This document shows positions 62,201 through 64,000 of a stretch of 64,000 nt of DNA, in pieces (within the stretch, counting starts at the first letter, position 1; each line of letters begins with the position of its first letter). The notes under the pieces were generated by a model that had not been told where the DNA came from, made no database searches, and was given only the letters and a program-made list of their open reading frames with translations. Source of the DNA: Rhizophagus irregularis (lineage: Eukaryota > Glomeromycota > Glomeromycetes > Glomerales > Glomeraceae); NCBI RefSeq assembly GCF_026210795.1, contig NC_089455.1, forward strand, positions 868,001 through 932,000, in the 5' to 3' direction. The translations under genes and the position numbers were made by a program.

Positions 62201-63953
62201 ACACCAAAAGATGGTGCATCAATTACGCTTGTACTTTCAACACTCGCTGTATCTGTCTCATCATCGCCAGGTTCACTAGGAAAAGATACAATGCAAACGC
62301 TTCTTATCATGTCAAATATCATACTCCAACCATAAGTAAATGAATGGCCTGATGTTTGTAATAATTTATTCAACGTTTCAAGACCCATCTTTCTAACTTC
62401 AACATGAAAACTTTTGCTCACGTCTTGTGGATTTTTTTCTGGATTATTTACTAATTGACTTAATGAAACGAGCAATTGCATTTGTATTCTTTCGTCAATT
62501 TCGATTTGCTCAGAACTTGCATAGCTCATTGCTTGAATGACAATATCTGCAATTGTTTCACAAGATTGCATACGAATTGGTGGAGGAGTAGATACGTAAT
62601 TTGCAGTTTTAATGAGATGAGATATTATTAAATCCCATATTAGGGAAGGTTCACGTGCTATCAACCGGGGCATGTTGATTAATGCAACTAAGTGAAGTTT
62701 GTTGATAGCAAAAGATTTTTCATCTGACTTCTACAAGGAATGTAAATATAAAGATTACATGTAAAACCATTGTAATTCAATACATGGATATTTAAGAACT
62801 TTCAAGAAAATAATTCATTCTTACATTCCCTACCATAGCACTCAACGGTGTAGATTTGGTTATCTTGCCCTCCGTAGGTACGTTATCTTGTCCTGATATT
62901 GAATCTTCAGTGTCCAATGGAATACCACTTGTATAAGCATTTAACTTACATAATGCTCTTGTGAAAGCCTGTAAAGCATCGTCATCAAGATATTTGCAAT
63001 TTTCAAATAATTTCTTGATTTGTATTAATAAAATGTTTAAATCATTGTCAATTGCTGTTTGCTGAGATGTTAAATTTGTCTGATTAGATGAACCATGTTT
63101 CGGCGATGAAGGAATGATATTTCCTTTACTGGATGAATAAGTTCTTTTTATGCTTGGTGGATTAGAAGATATTTGTGATGAACTTCCTGCAGTGGGTAAC
63201 GAAGTTACAGAATTAGATGCAGGATTTTGCGATCCTATTCTACGTGAACCTCTTGAACCACCTCTAGCATGTTTAGGGAAGAGTATAAAATCTGCTAATT
63301 GAAGAGTTTCTAGCACCAAATACCAAGAATCACCCAAAACTCCTCCAAGATACTGTGCAATATTTAATAATATTTTTAAGCAAGATAAATTCCCATCTGA
63401 TAATGTAACACCTTGAGGGGTTTCACTTCCCGTACTACTTGAACTTCCACCACTATGAGTTGCTTTACTTTCTGCCAGTGAAGCAGCAATTAAACTAGGA
63501 GGAACGGCTCCTTTACATAAACTTGTCAAAAAAGCATCACGAGGTGTAGACAATTGAAGAACACCACATACAATTGTAAAATTTTGGTAAGCCCTTAAAA
63601 CACCTTGAAATAACTCCTCATCTAGATTTGCTGTAAGAAAGAATGATTGTGCTGCAAGCAATCCTGGCCAGGCAGTATTAGCCATATCTGTAACAATCAG
63701 TATATCATTGTAAAGTGGATGTGATTCTAATTGTTGCAATGTGGTAGTGCTAAAAGATGCAGATTGATTATATGTAGGTGACTGTGGAGGTGATGATGCT
63801 TTCTCGTTTTTTTGTTTATGAATTAATCCGGAGAAAATACTCAAAACAAAATTATGCAAACCATCAGCTACTGAATTAAGACAAATAAGAGCAAGATAAT
63901 ATATGTACGTTTCCGGGATCTGTGGTGGATCAACTTTATCTAATTGATCGACA
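59231..63953 (-). CDS. MON2: MON2-like Golgi/endosome trafficking protein, 5' part outside the window
   Basis: Seven exons are visible: 63953-62825, 62730-60634, 60556-60412, 60324-60258, 60177-59668, 59562-59465 and 59385-59231. They encode about 1,400 C-terminal residues; the first visible exon begins in phase 2, so more exons lie beyond 64000. Family-like segments include IPETYIYYLALICLNSVADG, KLHLVALINMPRLIAREP, TFGDLYHVIRSKFQ, SYGVPMKLKYNCPPSGKHVE and ILLERCASVIRNFTADQPLL. It is built of helical HEAT-like repeats with two Ser-rich disordered insertions. MON2 is a large scaffold related to Sec7-family Arf exchange factors (without the Sec7 domain) that works with DOP1 and the flippase Neo1 in endosome-to-Golgi traffic. 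It ends KVGEELGVY. Confidence 0.85.
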
Positions 63954-64000
63954 CTTCAAAAAGAATGTATTGTAAAATTATAAACATAATCAAATTTCGA

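Noticed and set aside
1-64000. rRNA genes, telomere repeats or a gene cluster for one pathway
   Set aside because: No rRNA-like GC-balanced conserved stretch or telomeric tandem hexamer was seen, and neighbouring genes belong to unrelated processes.

Overview
The window is eukaryotic nuclear DNA from a fungus. It is very AT-rich, its genes are split by many short GT..AG introns (about 50-150 bases), and it codes for fungal or opisthokont housekeeping proteins. Base composition, intron style and an abundance of small TA-flanked inverted-repeat elements fit an arbuscular mycorrhizal fungus (Glomeromycotina, Rhizophagus-like). That placement is inference, not proof. Exon structures below were built by hand from splice signals, reading phase and family similarity. 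All listed joins keep the frame.

Layout. 1-4.7 kb: low-complexity intergenic DNA. 4.7-22 kb: a dense gene island with a SMYD-type lysine methyltransferase (-), protein-L-isoaspartate O-methyltransferase (+), a HAD hydrolase (-), a Nudix hydrolase (-), the mismatch-repair endonuclease MLH3 (+), a protein ending in a tomosyn-like R-SNARE motif (-), an apparently complete pogo/Tigger-type DNA transposon, and cytosolic HSP90 (-) with a TATA box and a heat-shock element. 22-30.3 kb: a repeat desert with decayed open frames, a SAM-like gene fragment, a LINE relic and several foldback elements. 30.4-41.7 kb: a second island with TAN1/THUMPD1 (-) and ORC4 (+) sharing a short divergent promoter, then condensin SMC4 (+) and a BUD20/ZNF593-type ribosome-biogenesis zinc finger (+). 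45.1-46.5 kb: a four-helix tetraspanin-like membrane protein (+). 46.5-56.7 kb: a second desert with a dead Tc1/mariner transposase inside a 3.5-kb CAGT-ended element, a 147-bp tandem array inside a second such element, and further foldback elements. 56.7-64 kb: an FHA-RING ubiquitin ligase of the Dma1/CHFR kind (-) and the C-terminal 1,400 residues of a MON2-like Golgi/endosome trafficking protein (-), which runs off the right edge.

The genes form no single pathway. Genome maintenance is well represented (MLH3, ORC4, SMC4, FHA-RING), as is protein and tRNA care (HSP90, PCMT, TAN1). Several pairs are divergent and only 130-150 bases apart, so they probably share promoters. I found no undescribed multi-gene system. 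The most unusual points are the R-SNARE tail cut off from any WD40 body next to a transposon, the 147-bp hairpin-bearing tandem array that shares a module with a distant foldback element, and a GC-AG intron in SMC4.
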